Of a stretch of 64,000 nucleotides of DNA, positions 8,981 to 16,880 are shown piece after piece. The DNA comes from Bacteroidota bacterium (GTDB lineage Bacteria > Bacteroidota > Bacteroidia > Flavobacteriales > Weeksellaceae). A model generated the notes under the pieces. The model saw only the letters and a program-made list of their open reading frames with translations, was not told where the DNA came from and did no database searches. How positions within the stretch are numbered: the stretch's first letter is position 1; every line of letters begins with the position of its first letter. Position numbers and translations under genes: made by a program. The stretch covers positions 124,001-188,000 of the forward strand of contig JAEWIR010000046.1 of the NCBI GenBank assembly GCA_023386965.1, given 5' to 3'.

Positions 8981-9050
8981 AGCCCCGATCGCAGCGGCAT
9001 CCCCGCCGCGGCGGGATACAGCGGAGAGCGGGCGGAGAAGTGAAACGAAG
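8981..9050. repeat. GC-rich palindromic element upstream of nrdA
   Basis: The block AGCCCCGATCGCAGCGGCAT, a palindromic core (9001-9015, CCCGCCGCGGCGGG) and ACAGCGGAGAGCGGGCGG form one structured unit. From memory, elements of the form AGCCCTGATnnnAGCGGnATCC-hairpin-GGATACAGCGGAnAGC occur often between flavobacterial genes. It is much richer in G+C than its surroundings and could form a strong hairpin that acts as a terminator or mRNA stabiliser. Confidence 0.7.
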
Positions 9051-9097
9051 CAGCAAGCCATTTGCTTCTAAAAAATTAAATAATTAATAATGCAGAC

Positions 9098-9109
9098 GGT
9101 AGCGCTACC
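9098..9109. promoter_or_regulatory. Perfect 12-bp palindrome upstream of nrdA
   Basis: GGTAGCGCTACC is a perfect dyad 22 bases before the nrdA start. It also lies inside a 14-codon frame (9090-9134) whose TGA overlaps the nrdA ATG. It may be an operator or chance; nothing else shows regulator binding. Confidence 0.25.
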
Positions 9110-9130
9110 TCTACATTTTACAACATATTT

Positions 9131-10792
9131 ATGATGGAAGAACAAAAAAACGACATCTGGTGGCTCAATGAAGAGTCCGAGCAAATGCTGAACCGCGGTT
9201 ACCTGCTGAAAGGTGAAACCGTGAAAGGCGCTATAGAACGCATCACCACTGCAGCGGCAAAAAGACTCTATAAACCGGAGCTTCAGCCTGCTTTTGAGGA
9301 AATGATTACCAAAGGCTGGATCAGCTTCTCGTCGCCGGTTTGGGCCAATATGGGAACCCAGCGCGGTTTGCCGATTTCATGCTTTAACGTGCATGTGCCG
9401 GACAATATTGAGGGCATCACCCATAAACTGGGCGAGGTGATTATGCAGACCAAGATTGGCGGGGGTACCTCAGGTTATTTCGGGGAGCTCCGTAACCGCG
9501 GGACTGCCGTAACGGACAACGGAAAATCCTCCGGTGCGGTTTCGTTTATGAAACTTTACGATACCGCGATGGATGTGGTATCTCAGGGCGGCGTCCGCAG
9601 GGGAGCTTTCGCGGCTTACCTGGATGTTGACCACGGTGATATTGAAGAATTCCTGTCCATTAAAGACATCGGCAGCCCCATCCAGAACCTGTTTACGGGT
9701 ATCTGCGTACCGGATTACTGGATGCAGGACATGATAGACGGCGATATGGAGAAGCGACGGATCTGGGCACGCGTGCGGGAAAGCCGTCAGCAGAAAGGTT
9801 TGCCATACATACTGTTCTCCGATAATGTGAACCGTAACAAGCCTCAGGTCTACAAGGATTTGGGCATGACGATAAACGCCAGTAACCTTTGTTCCGAGAT
9901 TATGCTTCCGTCCAGCGAGGAGGAATCCTTCATCTGCTGCCTGTCCTCTATGAACCTGGAACTGTATGACGAGTGGAAGGATACCAATGCCGTGAAACTG
10001 GCCATTTACTTCCTGGATGCGGTACTTTCTGAATTCATTGAGAAAACCGAGGGTAATTATTATTTGACGGGTGCCAGAAACTTTGCCATGAGACACAGAG
10101 CGCTGGGCTTAGGTGTGCTTGGTTACCATTCCTACCTGCAGAAGAACATGATTCCTTTTGAAAGTTTTGAAGCTACGCAGTTCAATGCACGCGCCTTCAG
10201 ACAAATCAAAGAGCAGTCCCTGCAGGCATCGCAGGAACTTGCCAATATTTACGGTGAGCCTGAGATCCTGAAAGGATACGGTATGCGTAACACCACCACA
10301 ATGGCTATCGCACCTACGACTTCCAGTTCTGCCATCCTGGGTCAGACTTCCCCGGGAATTGAGCCGTTTGCCTCCAATTATTATAAGGCCGGACTTGCCA
10401 AAGGAAACTTTATGCGCAAGAACAAATACCTGGCGAAGCTGCTACAGGAAAAAGGTATTGACAATGAGGAAACTTGGAGGACGATAATGCTGAACCATGG
10501 TTCCGTACAGCATCTGGCTGAACTTACCGATGAGGAGAAAGCCGTGTTCAAGACCTTCCGTGAGATCTCTCCAATGGAGATTATTTCTCAGGCGGCGCAG
10601 AGACAGCAGTACATCGACCAGGCACAGTCGCTGAACCTTCAGATCCCGAGTACGATGCCGGTGAAGGATGTGAACTACCTTTATATTGAAGCCTGGAAAA
10701 AAGGCGTGAAGACTTTATACTACCAGAGAAGTTCATCTGTTTCAAAGGAGATGATGGTGAATTTTGTGACTTGCTCGAGTTGCGAGGCGTAG
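9131..10792 (+). CDS. nrdA: Ribonucleoside-diphosphate reductase alpha subunit (class I, short form)
   Basis: A 553-residue catalytic subunit of ribonucleotide reductase. Seen: an active-site Cys84 in PISCFN, the N252-x-C254-x-E256 catalytic set in ASNLCSEI, the partner Cys at 269/270 in FICCLSS, the radical-transfer tyrosine pair in TLYYQRSS and a C-terminal redox TCSSCEA pair. It is about 200 residues shorter than E. coli NrdA because the N-terminal ATP-cone is missing, which is usual for flavobacteria and implies no ATP/dATP activity control through a cone. Start ATGATG at 9131/9134. Followed by a terminator at 10879. Confidence 0.95.
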   Translation: MMEEQKNDIWWLNEESEQMLNRGYLLKGETVKGAIERITTAAAKRLYKPELQPAFEEMITKGWISFSSPVWANMGTQRGLPISCFNVHVPDNIEGITHKLGEVIMQTKIGGGTSGYFGELRNRGTAVTDNGKSSGAVSFMKLYDTAMDVVSQGGVRRGAFAAYLDVDHGDIEEFLSIKDIGSPIQNLFTGICVPDYWMQDMIDGDMEKRRIWARVRESRQQKGLPYILFSDNVNRNKPQVYKDLGMTINASNLCSEIMLPSSEEESFICCLSSMNLELYDEWKDTNAVKLAIYFLDAVLSEFIEKTEGNYYLTGARNFAMRHRALGLGVLGYHSYLQKNMIPFESFEATQFNARAFRQIKEQSLQASQELANIYGEPEILKGYGMRNTTTMAIAPTTSSSAILGQTSPGIEPFASNYYKAGLAKGNFMRKNKYLAKLLQEKGIDNEETWRTIMLNHGSVQHLAELTDEEKAVFKTFREISPMEIISQAAQRQQYIDQAQSLNLQIPSTMPVKDVNYLYIEAWKKGVKTLYYQRSSSVSKEMMVNFVTCSSCEA

Positions 10793-10878
10793 GGAGAGCC
10801 AGGAACCAAGAGCCATGATATCAGATATCAGATATCAGACGTCAGATTTCAGACATCAGATTTCAGACAAATAAAACA

Positions 10879-10908
10879 AGGCCGCGGAGATTTTCTGCGG
10901 CTTTCTTT
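10879..10908 (+). terminator. Hairpin terminator after nrdA
   Basis: GCCGCGGA pairs imperfectly with TTCTGCGGC around GATT, followed by CTTTCTTT. The same hairpin word recurs at 11115, 15695 and 55672. Confidence 0.65.
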
Positions 10909-11114
10909 GTGTCCCTTGTGGCAGATCTTTGTGAACTTTGTGCTTAGGTGCGAGCCAAGAGCCAAGAGCCAAGGCAAAAGTAAAAAGTAAAAAGTGATGC
11001 GAGCGACATTTCCCAAAATTTCAAGATTAGTAGGTTAGATGGTAAGAGTCAGGAGCCATGAGGCAAAATTCTAGATATCAGATTTCAGATCTCAGATTTC
11101 AGACAGAAAGGCAA

Positions 11115-11142
11115 GACCGCGGAGATTTCCTGCGGCTTTCTT
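11115..11142 (+). terminator. Second copy of the CCGCGGA hairpin terminator
   Basis: ACCGCGGAGATTTCCTGCGG then CTTTCTT. It is part of the duplicated tract, about 236 bases after the first copy, with no gene between. Confidence 0.55.
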
Positions 11143-11341
11143 GGTGTCCCTTGTGCCAAATCTTTGTAAACTTTGTGGTTAAGAGATCGCTTCGGGATGA
11201 CAGAGAATTTAGTACCTTGATTTGAATTATACTCTGTGCGCTCCGTATAAGCACTGTGTTCTCCGTGGTTCGGAAAAATGCAGGAACCTTAAACCGGGAG
11301 CCCAGAACATTTTAAGGCGGGCAAAAATCAAAGAATAACTA

Positions 11342-11382
11342 CATACAAAAAAACCGCAGCTGAGTTCTGCGGTTTTTGTATG
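11342..11382. terminator. Bidirectional terminator
   Basis: CATACAAAAA...CCGCAG pairs with CTGCGG...TTTTTGTATG; A-run on the left arm and T-run on the right arm, so it can work on both strands. It closes the plus-strand nrd side and the minus-strand outer-membrane gene side. Confidence 0.8.
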
Positions 11383-11460
11383 GATAGGAGTGGCTGTTCA
11401 ACCTTCAAAAGTAGAAAAGGTCCCGGCCTGAAATTCTTATGATTGTTTCGCGGCAGCTGA

Positions 11461-11544
11461 TCAGGCCAGGAATTCGATTTCCCTGTCCTTGAAATCGGCC
11501 CCATCAACTATTTTACCCATGGTTTTGATCATTTTGCGGCGCAG
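11461..11544 (-). pseudogene. Truncated C-terminal copy of the 101-residue gene at 12973-13278
   Basis: On the minus strand this encodes LRRKMIKTMGK-VDG-DFKD and onward to EFLA then TGA, that is, the last 27 residues of the protein encoded at 12973-13278 with only two changes. The DNA is about 85-90% identical to 12973-13056. The frame is broken upstream by TAA, which is the stop codon of the 411-residue gene itself. So a 3' remnant of the small gene sits directly after the outer-membrane gene. Confidence 0.85.
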
Positions 11545-11547
11545 ATT

Positions 11548-12783
11548 TTAAAATAATTTATAGCCTAAAATAAATGAGATTTCATTGTATTTTGAACTAA
11601 ATATTGAGTAGTCACCTAGTACTTCTCTGCCAATGAAGTAACGAAACTCAACTCCAAACCTATCTGCATAAGCATACCCAAATCCCAATGCTACATTTGA
11701 TCTGGATTTTATTACTAAATTATTAAAAGTAGAGTTCATTGCAACATTATACTTAATTGATGAATTGATCGCAATGTCCGGTACATATTGAGCGTTTAAA
11801 AACATTTTTGATTTCTCGGTCAAATACATATAATGTCTAATACCTACGGGTATCTCCACGGATTGATAATCTACTGTGGTAATTAGTTTGCCTCCTGCTA
11901 CGGTAGATTTCACATCACTGGTCTTTTCGGACTTGTAAACCTGATAGGTTGGTTCAACGATTAATGACCATTTATTATTATTAAACGGCAGGACATATTC
12001 TGCTTCTAATCCAAGTCCGAAACTTAACTTGTCTTCCATTTTATAATTGTCGATTTCAGCATAATAGTTTGTGAATTCCAAAGAAGAAAAATTAACTCTC
12101 GGGCGTATATTGACATTAAGATTTCCTTTCCTTGGCTGGGCTTCAGTATGTTGAAAGTCAGGATTTTTACACTTATTATAGATTAAAAATAGTTTTATCA
12201 GATCCTTTTCCTGATAATTTATCCTATTGATATCACTTGGCGTAATATCAGAGCAGTTTAAATTGTCTTTTAATTGAGTTCTGTACGTGAGGTTATAGCT
12301 CATGGTGCTCTCGTTCACTTTATAGGGCTTATAGATCAATTGTTCTACTTCGCTGTTTTCGGTATTATAAAAATATCTGTGCAAACTTTTGTCTGTATAT
12401 TTGTACAAATTTGCATCACCAGAGACCAAAACCTTTAAAAAAAGTTGTTCCTCTTTAAACTCCGGATCTTTCGTACGGTTTAAGTTTGAAACATTACTGC
12501 CGGATCTGTCGATTTTTACAATACTTCTCACATATCTCGCTTGATTATATATTTCAAATGACTTTACGTTTTTAAGTGACGCTTGCTGCACAAAAGAATT
12601 TTCATCAGTCTTATATTCGAAAGATACTGGATTGTCTTTCCAGTCCATGTTTTTTATTAAGACCTCAATTTTTCGTTCCGAATTATCAATAAAGTATGCT
12701 TTTTCAAACTTTGTTTGACCGTAGAATAGTGCGGAAAAGAGTAAAGTGACTAGTAGAGTGATTAATTGTAGAGGACTTTTCAT
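11548..12783 (-). CDS. Probable outer-membrane beta-barrel protein
   Basis: A 411-residue protein with a signal peptide (MKSPLQLITLLVTLLFSALFYGQ, cleavage near residue 22). The N-terminal third, about 23-190, is polar and beta-rich; the C-terminal half, about 205-411, alternates polar and aromatic residues as in PorT-like outer-membrane barrels and ends in an aromatic residue (GYKLF). I do not recognise a specific family. The gene looks more AT-rich than glyA or nrdA and is bracketed by two copies of the 3' end of one small gene, suggesting insertion or recombination. Confidence 0.75.
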   Translation of the reverse strand: MKSPLQLITLLVTLLFSALFYGQTKFEKAYFIDNSERKIEVLIKNMDWKDNPVSFEYKTDENSFVQQASLKNVKSFEIYNQARYVRSIVKIDRSGSNVSNLNRTKDPEFKEEQLFLKVLVSGDANLYKYTDKSLHRYFYNTENSEVEQLIYKPYKVNESTMSYNLTYRTQLKDNLNCSDITPSDINRINYQEKDLIKLFLIYNKCKNPDFQHTEAQPRKGNLNVNIRPRVNFSSLEFTNYYAEIDNYKMEDKLSFGLGLEAEYVLPFNNNKWSLIVEPTYQVYKSEKTSDVKSTVAGGKLITTVDYQSVEIPVGIRHYMYLTEKSKMFLNAQYVPDIAINSSIKYNVAMNSTFNNLVIKSRSNVALGFGYAYADRFGVEFRYFIGREVLGDYSIFSSKYNEISFILGYKLF

Positions 12784-12972
12784 AATTTACTGTAAATGAA
12801 TTTTTGTTTTTTAAAAGGATAATAGGAGTGGGGAAGTTGCGAAATTATAAAGCTTATCAGAAACCGATAAGTAAATTCCGCGAAAAGCCCGTTTAAGACC
12901 GATCGGTTTAGAATTCCTGAAATTGTAATTTACCGTTACCGTAACAGGGATACTTTTGAGGATGAAATGGGT

Positions 12973-13278
12973 TTAAGCCAGGAATTCGATTTCCCTGTCC
13001 TTGAAATCGGTGCCGTCAACTAATTTGCCCATAGTTTTGATCATCTTACGGCGCAGTTTGGCCAGTTTGCGGATGTTCTTGTCCTCACTGTAATCAAAGA
13101 TATTGTCTTCAAAGGAGAATGTGTCACCTTTTTCAAAAGTGATATCGTTCTTTTTAAGTTCTTTCAGCAACATCAGGTTGGTCATGGTTTCCAATAGCTC
13201 ATGTTCAGTAAAAGCCAGTGTTTTGAGGGATTTGATGAGTTCCTTTTTGTATTTCTTTTTAAGTTTCATTCTGTTCAA
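12973..13278 (-). CDS. Small charged protein, function unknown
   Basis: A 101-residue, strongly Lys/Glu-rich, probably helical protein with no membrane segment. A central segment (NDITFEKGDTFSFEDN) separates two helical parts; the C-terminal part carries LRRKMIKTMGKLVDG. Start is either 13278 or the Met three codons later. A truncated copy of its 3' end lies 1.5 kb away at 11461-11544, so the segment has been duplicated. No family recognised. Confidence 0.75.
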   Translation of the reverse strand: MNRMKLKKKYKKELIKSLKTLAFTEHELLETMTNLMLLKELKKNDITFEKGDTFSFEDNIFDYSEDKNIRKLAKLRRKMIKTMGKLVDGTDFKDREIEFLA

Positions 13279-13857
13279 TTATTTAGTAAAGATATCTATT
13301 TTTTTTGAGTTCAGGAGGGGAGTTGGGTGATTGGTGGTGGTGAAGAGGTTAGGAAGTTAAAAGGTTAGAAAGTTAGTAGGATAGAAGGCTTTGCTTAACC
13401 AAGGAGCACACAGCGCTGAAACAGAGTGCACAGAGCAAAATTCAAAATTTAGAACATGGCCTTTGGCTTCTGGCTTCTGGCTCTTTTAACCACAAAGAAC
13501 ACAAAGGCTGCGCAAAGGACACACAGCTAAATGCAATTTAAAGCGCACACAGGGAAATCCATAATCCAAAATTTATAATTTAAAATCCTGGTTCTTGATT
13601 ATTGGTTCTTGGCTCTTGGCTCTTTCTTCTCCTGACAAGTCTGATATCTGACATCTGACATCCGGGCTCTAATCTAACCACAGAGACACAGCGCTCATAC
13701 AGATAGCACAGGGGAAATCCAAAATTCAAAATTTATAATTTAAAATCTTGTCACCTGGCTATTGATTCAACATAAAAGATCTGAAATCTGAAATCTGACA
13801 TCTGAACTCTAACTAACTTCTTCCTCCACCGCTATTTTTCTTTAGCTAAATTTTGCC
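13279..13857. repeat. Long intergenic word tract before glyA
   Basis: No gene in 13279-14004. It reads as reverse complements of the usual words: AACCAAGGAGCACACAG (13397-13415), TTTGGCTTCTGGCTTCTGGC (13459-13480), AACCACAAAGAACACAAAGG (13489-13510), TTCTTGATTATTGGTTCTTG (13590-13610), TCTGATATCTGACATCTGAC (13640-13660) and TCTGAAATCTGAAATCTGAC (13780-13800). The tract lies between divergent genes. Confidence 0.75.
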
Positions 13858-13865
13858 TAATTTTG
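13858..13865 (+). promoter_or_regulatory. Candidate -7 promoter box for glyA
   Basis: TAATTTTG fits TAnnTTTG; 139 bases before the glyA start. No clear -33 partner, so low confidence. Confidence 0.3.
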
Positions 13866-14004
13866 GGAAAAAGATATTAGCGTTTTTGCAGGTGCTGCGC
13901 GGTTGTTGAAATGATTGAATTTTTCTGCTTCGTACTGTAAACTTTAAGCGCTGAAATCTCTTTTTCTAAAATATAATTAACTAATCTCAAATCAAAATTT
14001 TATC

Positions 14005-15273
14005 ATGCACGACCCAATATTTGACCTTATTGAACAGGAAAGAAAAAGACAGACCCACGGAATTGAGCTTATCGCCTCGGAAAACTTTGTTTCGGATAAT
14101 GTAATGAAGGCTATGGGCAGCGTGCTTACCAATAAATATGCGGAAGGTTATCCGGGCAGAAGATATTATGGTGGCTGTGAAGTTGTAGATGAGGTGGAAA
14201 ACCTGGCCATCGCAAGGGCTAAGGAACTTTTTGGCATTGATTATGTAAATGTGCAGCCGCACTCGGGCTCACAGGCCAATGCGGCCGTGTACCTGGCGGT
14301 TCTTAAACCGGGAGATTCCATCCTTGGGCTTGACCTTTCTATGGGGGGCCACCTTACGCACGGTAGTTTTGTTAACTTTTCAGGAATTCAGTATAATGCC
14401 AACTTCTACGGCGTGAACCGCGAAGACGGCCTTATTGACTACGACGCCATGCGTCAGAAAGCTTTGGAAGTAAAGCCAAAGATGATTATCGCCGGTTTTT
14501 CTGCCTATTCGCGTGACCTTGATTATAAGAAATTCCGTGAGGTAGCCGATGAAGTAGGTGCCACACTTTGGGCAGATATCGCTCACCCGGCAGGACTTAT
14601 TGCCAAAGGGTTGCTGAACAGTCCTTTTGAACACTGTCACGTAGTGACCACTACCACCCATAAAACCCTGCGCGGACCACGTGGCGGGCTAATTATGATG
14701 GGTAAGGATTATGAAAATACGTACGGGCACAAAACACCTAAGGGAGAAACCAAGATGATGAGTGCGGTGCTGGACAGCGCTGTGTTCCCGGGTACCCAGG
14801 GCGGTCCGCTGGAGCATGTGATTGCGGCCAAAGCGGTAGCTTTCGGTGAAGCGCTGGATCCGAAATTTGAAGTGTACACCAAACAGGTTGTTGCCAACGC
14901 ACAGGCGCTGGCCAAAGCCATGATCGACAAAGGGTTTGATATCGTGAGCGGCGGTACCGATAACCACCTGATGCTTGTGGACCTTAGAAATAAAAATGTG
15001 AACGGTAAGGAAACCGAAAAAGCCCTTGTTAAAGCCGATATCACCTGTAACAAGAACATGGTTCCGTTTGATGATAAATCGGCATTCACCACTTCCGGTA
15101 TTCGCCTGGGTACAGCGGCTATCACTACCCGCGGGATGAAGGAAGAAGATATGGAAACCATTGCAACGCTCATCAACGATGTAGTAATGAACCTGAAGGA
15201 TGAAGAAGTGATTTCCAGAGTCCGGAAGGAAGTGAATGAGCTGATGGATTCGAGGCCACTGTTTCAGTACTAG
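14005..15273 (+). CDS. glyA: Serine hydroxymethyltransferase
   Basis: A 422-residue cytosolic PLP enzyme that converts serine and tetrahydrofolate to glycine and 5,10-methylene-tetrahydrofolate, the main source of one-carbon units. Seen: ELIASENFVSDNV near the N-terminus, GYPGRRYYGGCE, the PLP-binding TTTTHKTLRGPRGG with Lys220 as the Schiff-base residue, and FPGTQGGPLEHVIAAKA. Length is typical. It stands alone, with long repeat tracts on both sides and a terminator at 15695. Confidence 0.97.
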   Translation: MHDPIFDLIEQERKRQTHGIELIASENFVSDNVMKAMGSVLTNKYAEGYPGRRYYGGCEVVDEVENLAIARAKELFGIDYVNVQPHSGSQANAAVYLAVLKPGDSILGLDLSMGGHLTHGSFVNFSGIQYNANFYGVNREDGLIDYDAMRQKALEVKPKMIIAGFSAYSRDLDYKKFREVADEVGATLWADIAHPAGLIAKGLLNSPFEHCHVVTTTTHKTLRGPRGGLIMMGKDYENTYGHKTPKGETKMMSAVLDSAVFPGTQGGPLEHVIAAKAVAFGEALDPKFEVYTKQVVANAQALAKAMIDKGFDIVSGGTDNHLMLVDLRNKNVNGKETEKALVKADITCNKNMVPFDDKSAFTTSGIRLGTAAITTRGMKEEDMETIATLINDVVMNLKDEEVISRVRKEVNELMDSRPLFQY

Positions 15274-15690
15274 AGGCAAGAGTCAAGATTTTAGATATCA
15301 GATATCAGATATCAGATTTCAGACCTCTTGGAGGAAAAGAAGAAAGAAGAAAGTAAAAAGATCTCTGACAGTGTGGGAATAGATTCCTTCGAGGGGACAG
15401 AAGGGATTAATTGCGTTTAACTTTGTGTCCTTTGCGCAGCCTTTGTGCACTTAGTGATTAGATTAGAGCCAGGAACCAAGAGCCAAGAGTCAAGATTTTA
15501 GATATCAGATATCAGATTTCAGACATCAGATTTCAGATGTTTAGGACAAATTTTGAATTTTAGATTTATCTCTGTGTGCTCTGAAAGACCGCAGTGTTCT
15601 CTGTGGTTAGATTGGAGCCGAGAGTCAAGATCTATTTGTTTATGTTGAGATATCTGTAGGGAGAGTGGGATTTCAGATGAAGATATTTAA
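15274..15690. repeat. Intergenic word tract after glyA
   Basis: No gene. Words: GATATCAGATATCAGATATC (15294-15313, again 15501-15520), GGAACCAAGAGCCAAGAGTC (15472-15492), CTTTGTGTCCTTTGCGCAGC (15421-15440), CTCTGTGTGCTCTGAAAGAC and CTCTGTGGTTAGATTGGAGC (15570-15617), and an AGATTCCTTCGAGGGGACAG hairpin unit (15382-15401). Confidence 0.75.
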
Positions 15691-15694
15691 TAAA

Positions 15695-15720
15695 GACCGC
15701 GGAGATTTCTGCGGTTTTTT
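15695..15720 (+). terminator. Rho-independent terminator
   Basis: GACCGCGGAGATTTCTGCGG followed by TTTTTT. The stem pairs CCGC-GA with TC-TGCGG; the best formed of the window's recurrent CCGCRGA terminators on the glyA side. Confidence 0.7.
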
Positions 15721-15981
15721 ATAATGGAAATGCTAAGGCATTAAAAAGTTTTGAGTTTAGAAGGTTAGAAAGTAGGTCGACAGAGGTTGGCATAACCTGG
15801 TTTTGTCTTTTCAGCTTAGATAATCAAACGGATATTGAGTTTTTAAAATGCAACTCCTTTAAAGTTTTCAAACCTTGCAGACATTTTACCAATCCAAGAA
15901 ATAAAGTCATCTAAACCGTCAAACCAGTTACCAGTTAGCAAGCGACCACATCAACCAATCATCAAATCACCAAATCATCCA
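15721..15981. repeat. AT-rich gap with ACCAGTTACC / ATCACCAAATC words before recX
   Basis: No gene. Positions 15919-15980 are built from ACCAGTTACCAGTTAGCAAG and CAATCATCAAATCACC variants, the same word family as the inverted repeats at 23809 and 24269. It runs directly into the recX start. Confidence 0.6.
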
Positions 15982-16440
15982 GTGGAGCATAAATCCTACA
16001 CCTTTTCCGAGATCAAGCAGAAGATGGTCAACTACTGCGTTTATCAGGACCGTTGTCATCAGGAAGTGGAGCAGAAGATGCGTGATTTTCTGCTGATTCC
16101 TGAAGCAAAGGAAGAGATACTGCTCTACCTCATGGAGGAAAACTACCTGAATGAAGAACGTTTTGCCCGGAGCTATATTCGCGGCAAGTTTTACATAAAG
16201 TCCTGGGGCCGAAACAAGATCCTGAATCACCTTAAGTTCAAAGGCGTACCCGATAAGCTGATACGCAGCTGTTTTGATGAAATTCATCCTGAGGATTATG
16301 AGCGCACGCTCCGTAAAATTTATGATTCCTATTACGAAAAACAAACCGGCAAGGACTACCAGCGAAAGTCCAAAACGGTGAAATACCTGATGGGGCGCGG
16401 CTTTGAATATAGTGAGATCCTGGAGGTGGTTGGTGAGTGA
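15982..16440 (+). CDS. recX: RecX family regulatory protein
   Basis: A 152-residue, highly basic, all-helical protein with three RecX three-helix repeats: CVYQDRCHQEVEQKM, YLNEERFARSYIRGKF, and KTVKYLMGRGFEYSEI at the end. RecX binds RecA filaments and limits strand exchange. The best start is GTG at 15982, which gives the family N-terminus (SYTFSEIKQKMVNYC); no ATG lies in a good position upstream. The preceding sequence is repeat-derived, so the native leader may have been replaced. No recA is in the window. Confidence 0.85.
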   Translation: MEHKSYTFSEIKQKMVNYCVYQDRCHQEVEQKMRDFLLIPEAKEEILLYLMEENYLNEERFARSYIRGKFYIKSWGRNKILNHLKFKGVPDKLIRSCFDEIHPEDYERTLRKIYDSYYEKQTGKDYQRKSKTVKYLMGRGFEYSEILEVVGE

Positions 16441-16637
16441 GGTTAGGAGGTTACAGGTTTAGGAAGTTAGGTGGTAATGTTGCTGAGTTGTAAAGTTGCT
16501 AAGTTGTAAAGTCGTTCAGGTGTAGAGTAGTTTTAAAACTTTTTTGAACCGCAGCATGTTCTTAACCACAAAGTGCACGAAGTTTTTGAACAAGGTGCAC
16601 AAAGGGGTTTCCTCTGTTTTTAACCGCAACAAAGTTG

Positions 16638-16880
16638 TTACTTTCCCTGCACCGCTGTTACGAGTTTGACTAACTGTCTTTCGTTTTCTATAGGAAGTAC
16701 GCAGTAAAACGGAGAGCGGATGTCTTTTACACCAACCATCACTGCAATACCGGGTGCAATTATATCTACATGTACAAGAAGGGTTTGGTTGGCTATCTTA
16801 AGTTCAAGAAGAAAAGTACCGTCAGAAGATTTAATAAATCCAAGCTGGTTTAGAAAAGGCTCTGAAATAAAGGTTTCCAT
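16638..16880 (-). CDS. Small hypothetical protein
   Basis: An 80-residue protein starting METFISEP. The pattern of alternating hydrophobics (FLLELKIANQTLLVHVDIIAPGIAV) suggests a small beta-sheet fold with no membrane anchor. It converges with recX across a 197-base gap of GTTGCTGAGTTGTAAAG and AACCACAAAGTGCAC words. No family recognised; composition and clean start favour a real gene. Confidence 0.55.
   Translation of the reverse strand: METFISEPFLNQLGFIKSSDGTFLLELKIANQTLLVHVDIIAPGIAVMVGVKDIRSPFYCVLPIENERQLVKLVTAVQGK

Larger units (their letters stand above)
10793..11340. repeat. Duplicated intergenic word tract after nrdA
   Basis: No gene in 755 bases up to 11547 except the terminators and gene remnant listed separately. 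The tract is an imperfect duplication: CCATGATATCAGATATCAG words, a CCGCGGAGATT-TGCGG hairpin and CTTTGTGTCCCTTGTGGCAG words occur at 10805-10949 and again at 11050-11185. Further CTCTGTGCGCTCCGTATAAG and CTCCGTGGTTCGG words at 11230-11275, and an AGATCGCTTCGGGATGACAG unit at 11187-11206. Confidence 0.75.

Noticed and set aside
9470..10096. A 208-codon minus-strand frame inside nrdA
   Set aside because: It is antisense to conserved active-site motifs of the reductase and has no own start signal or family likeness.
13640..13810. CRISPR-like look of regularly recurring TCTGATATCTGAC words
   Set aside because: Words are degenerate, directly adjacent, without unique spacers of constant length, and no cas genes are present.
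14689..15279. Long minus-strand frames inside glyA (up to 196 codons)
   Set aside because: They lie wholly antisense to a clear enzyme gene and their translations are His/Phe-rich shadow sequence.
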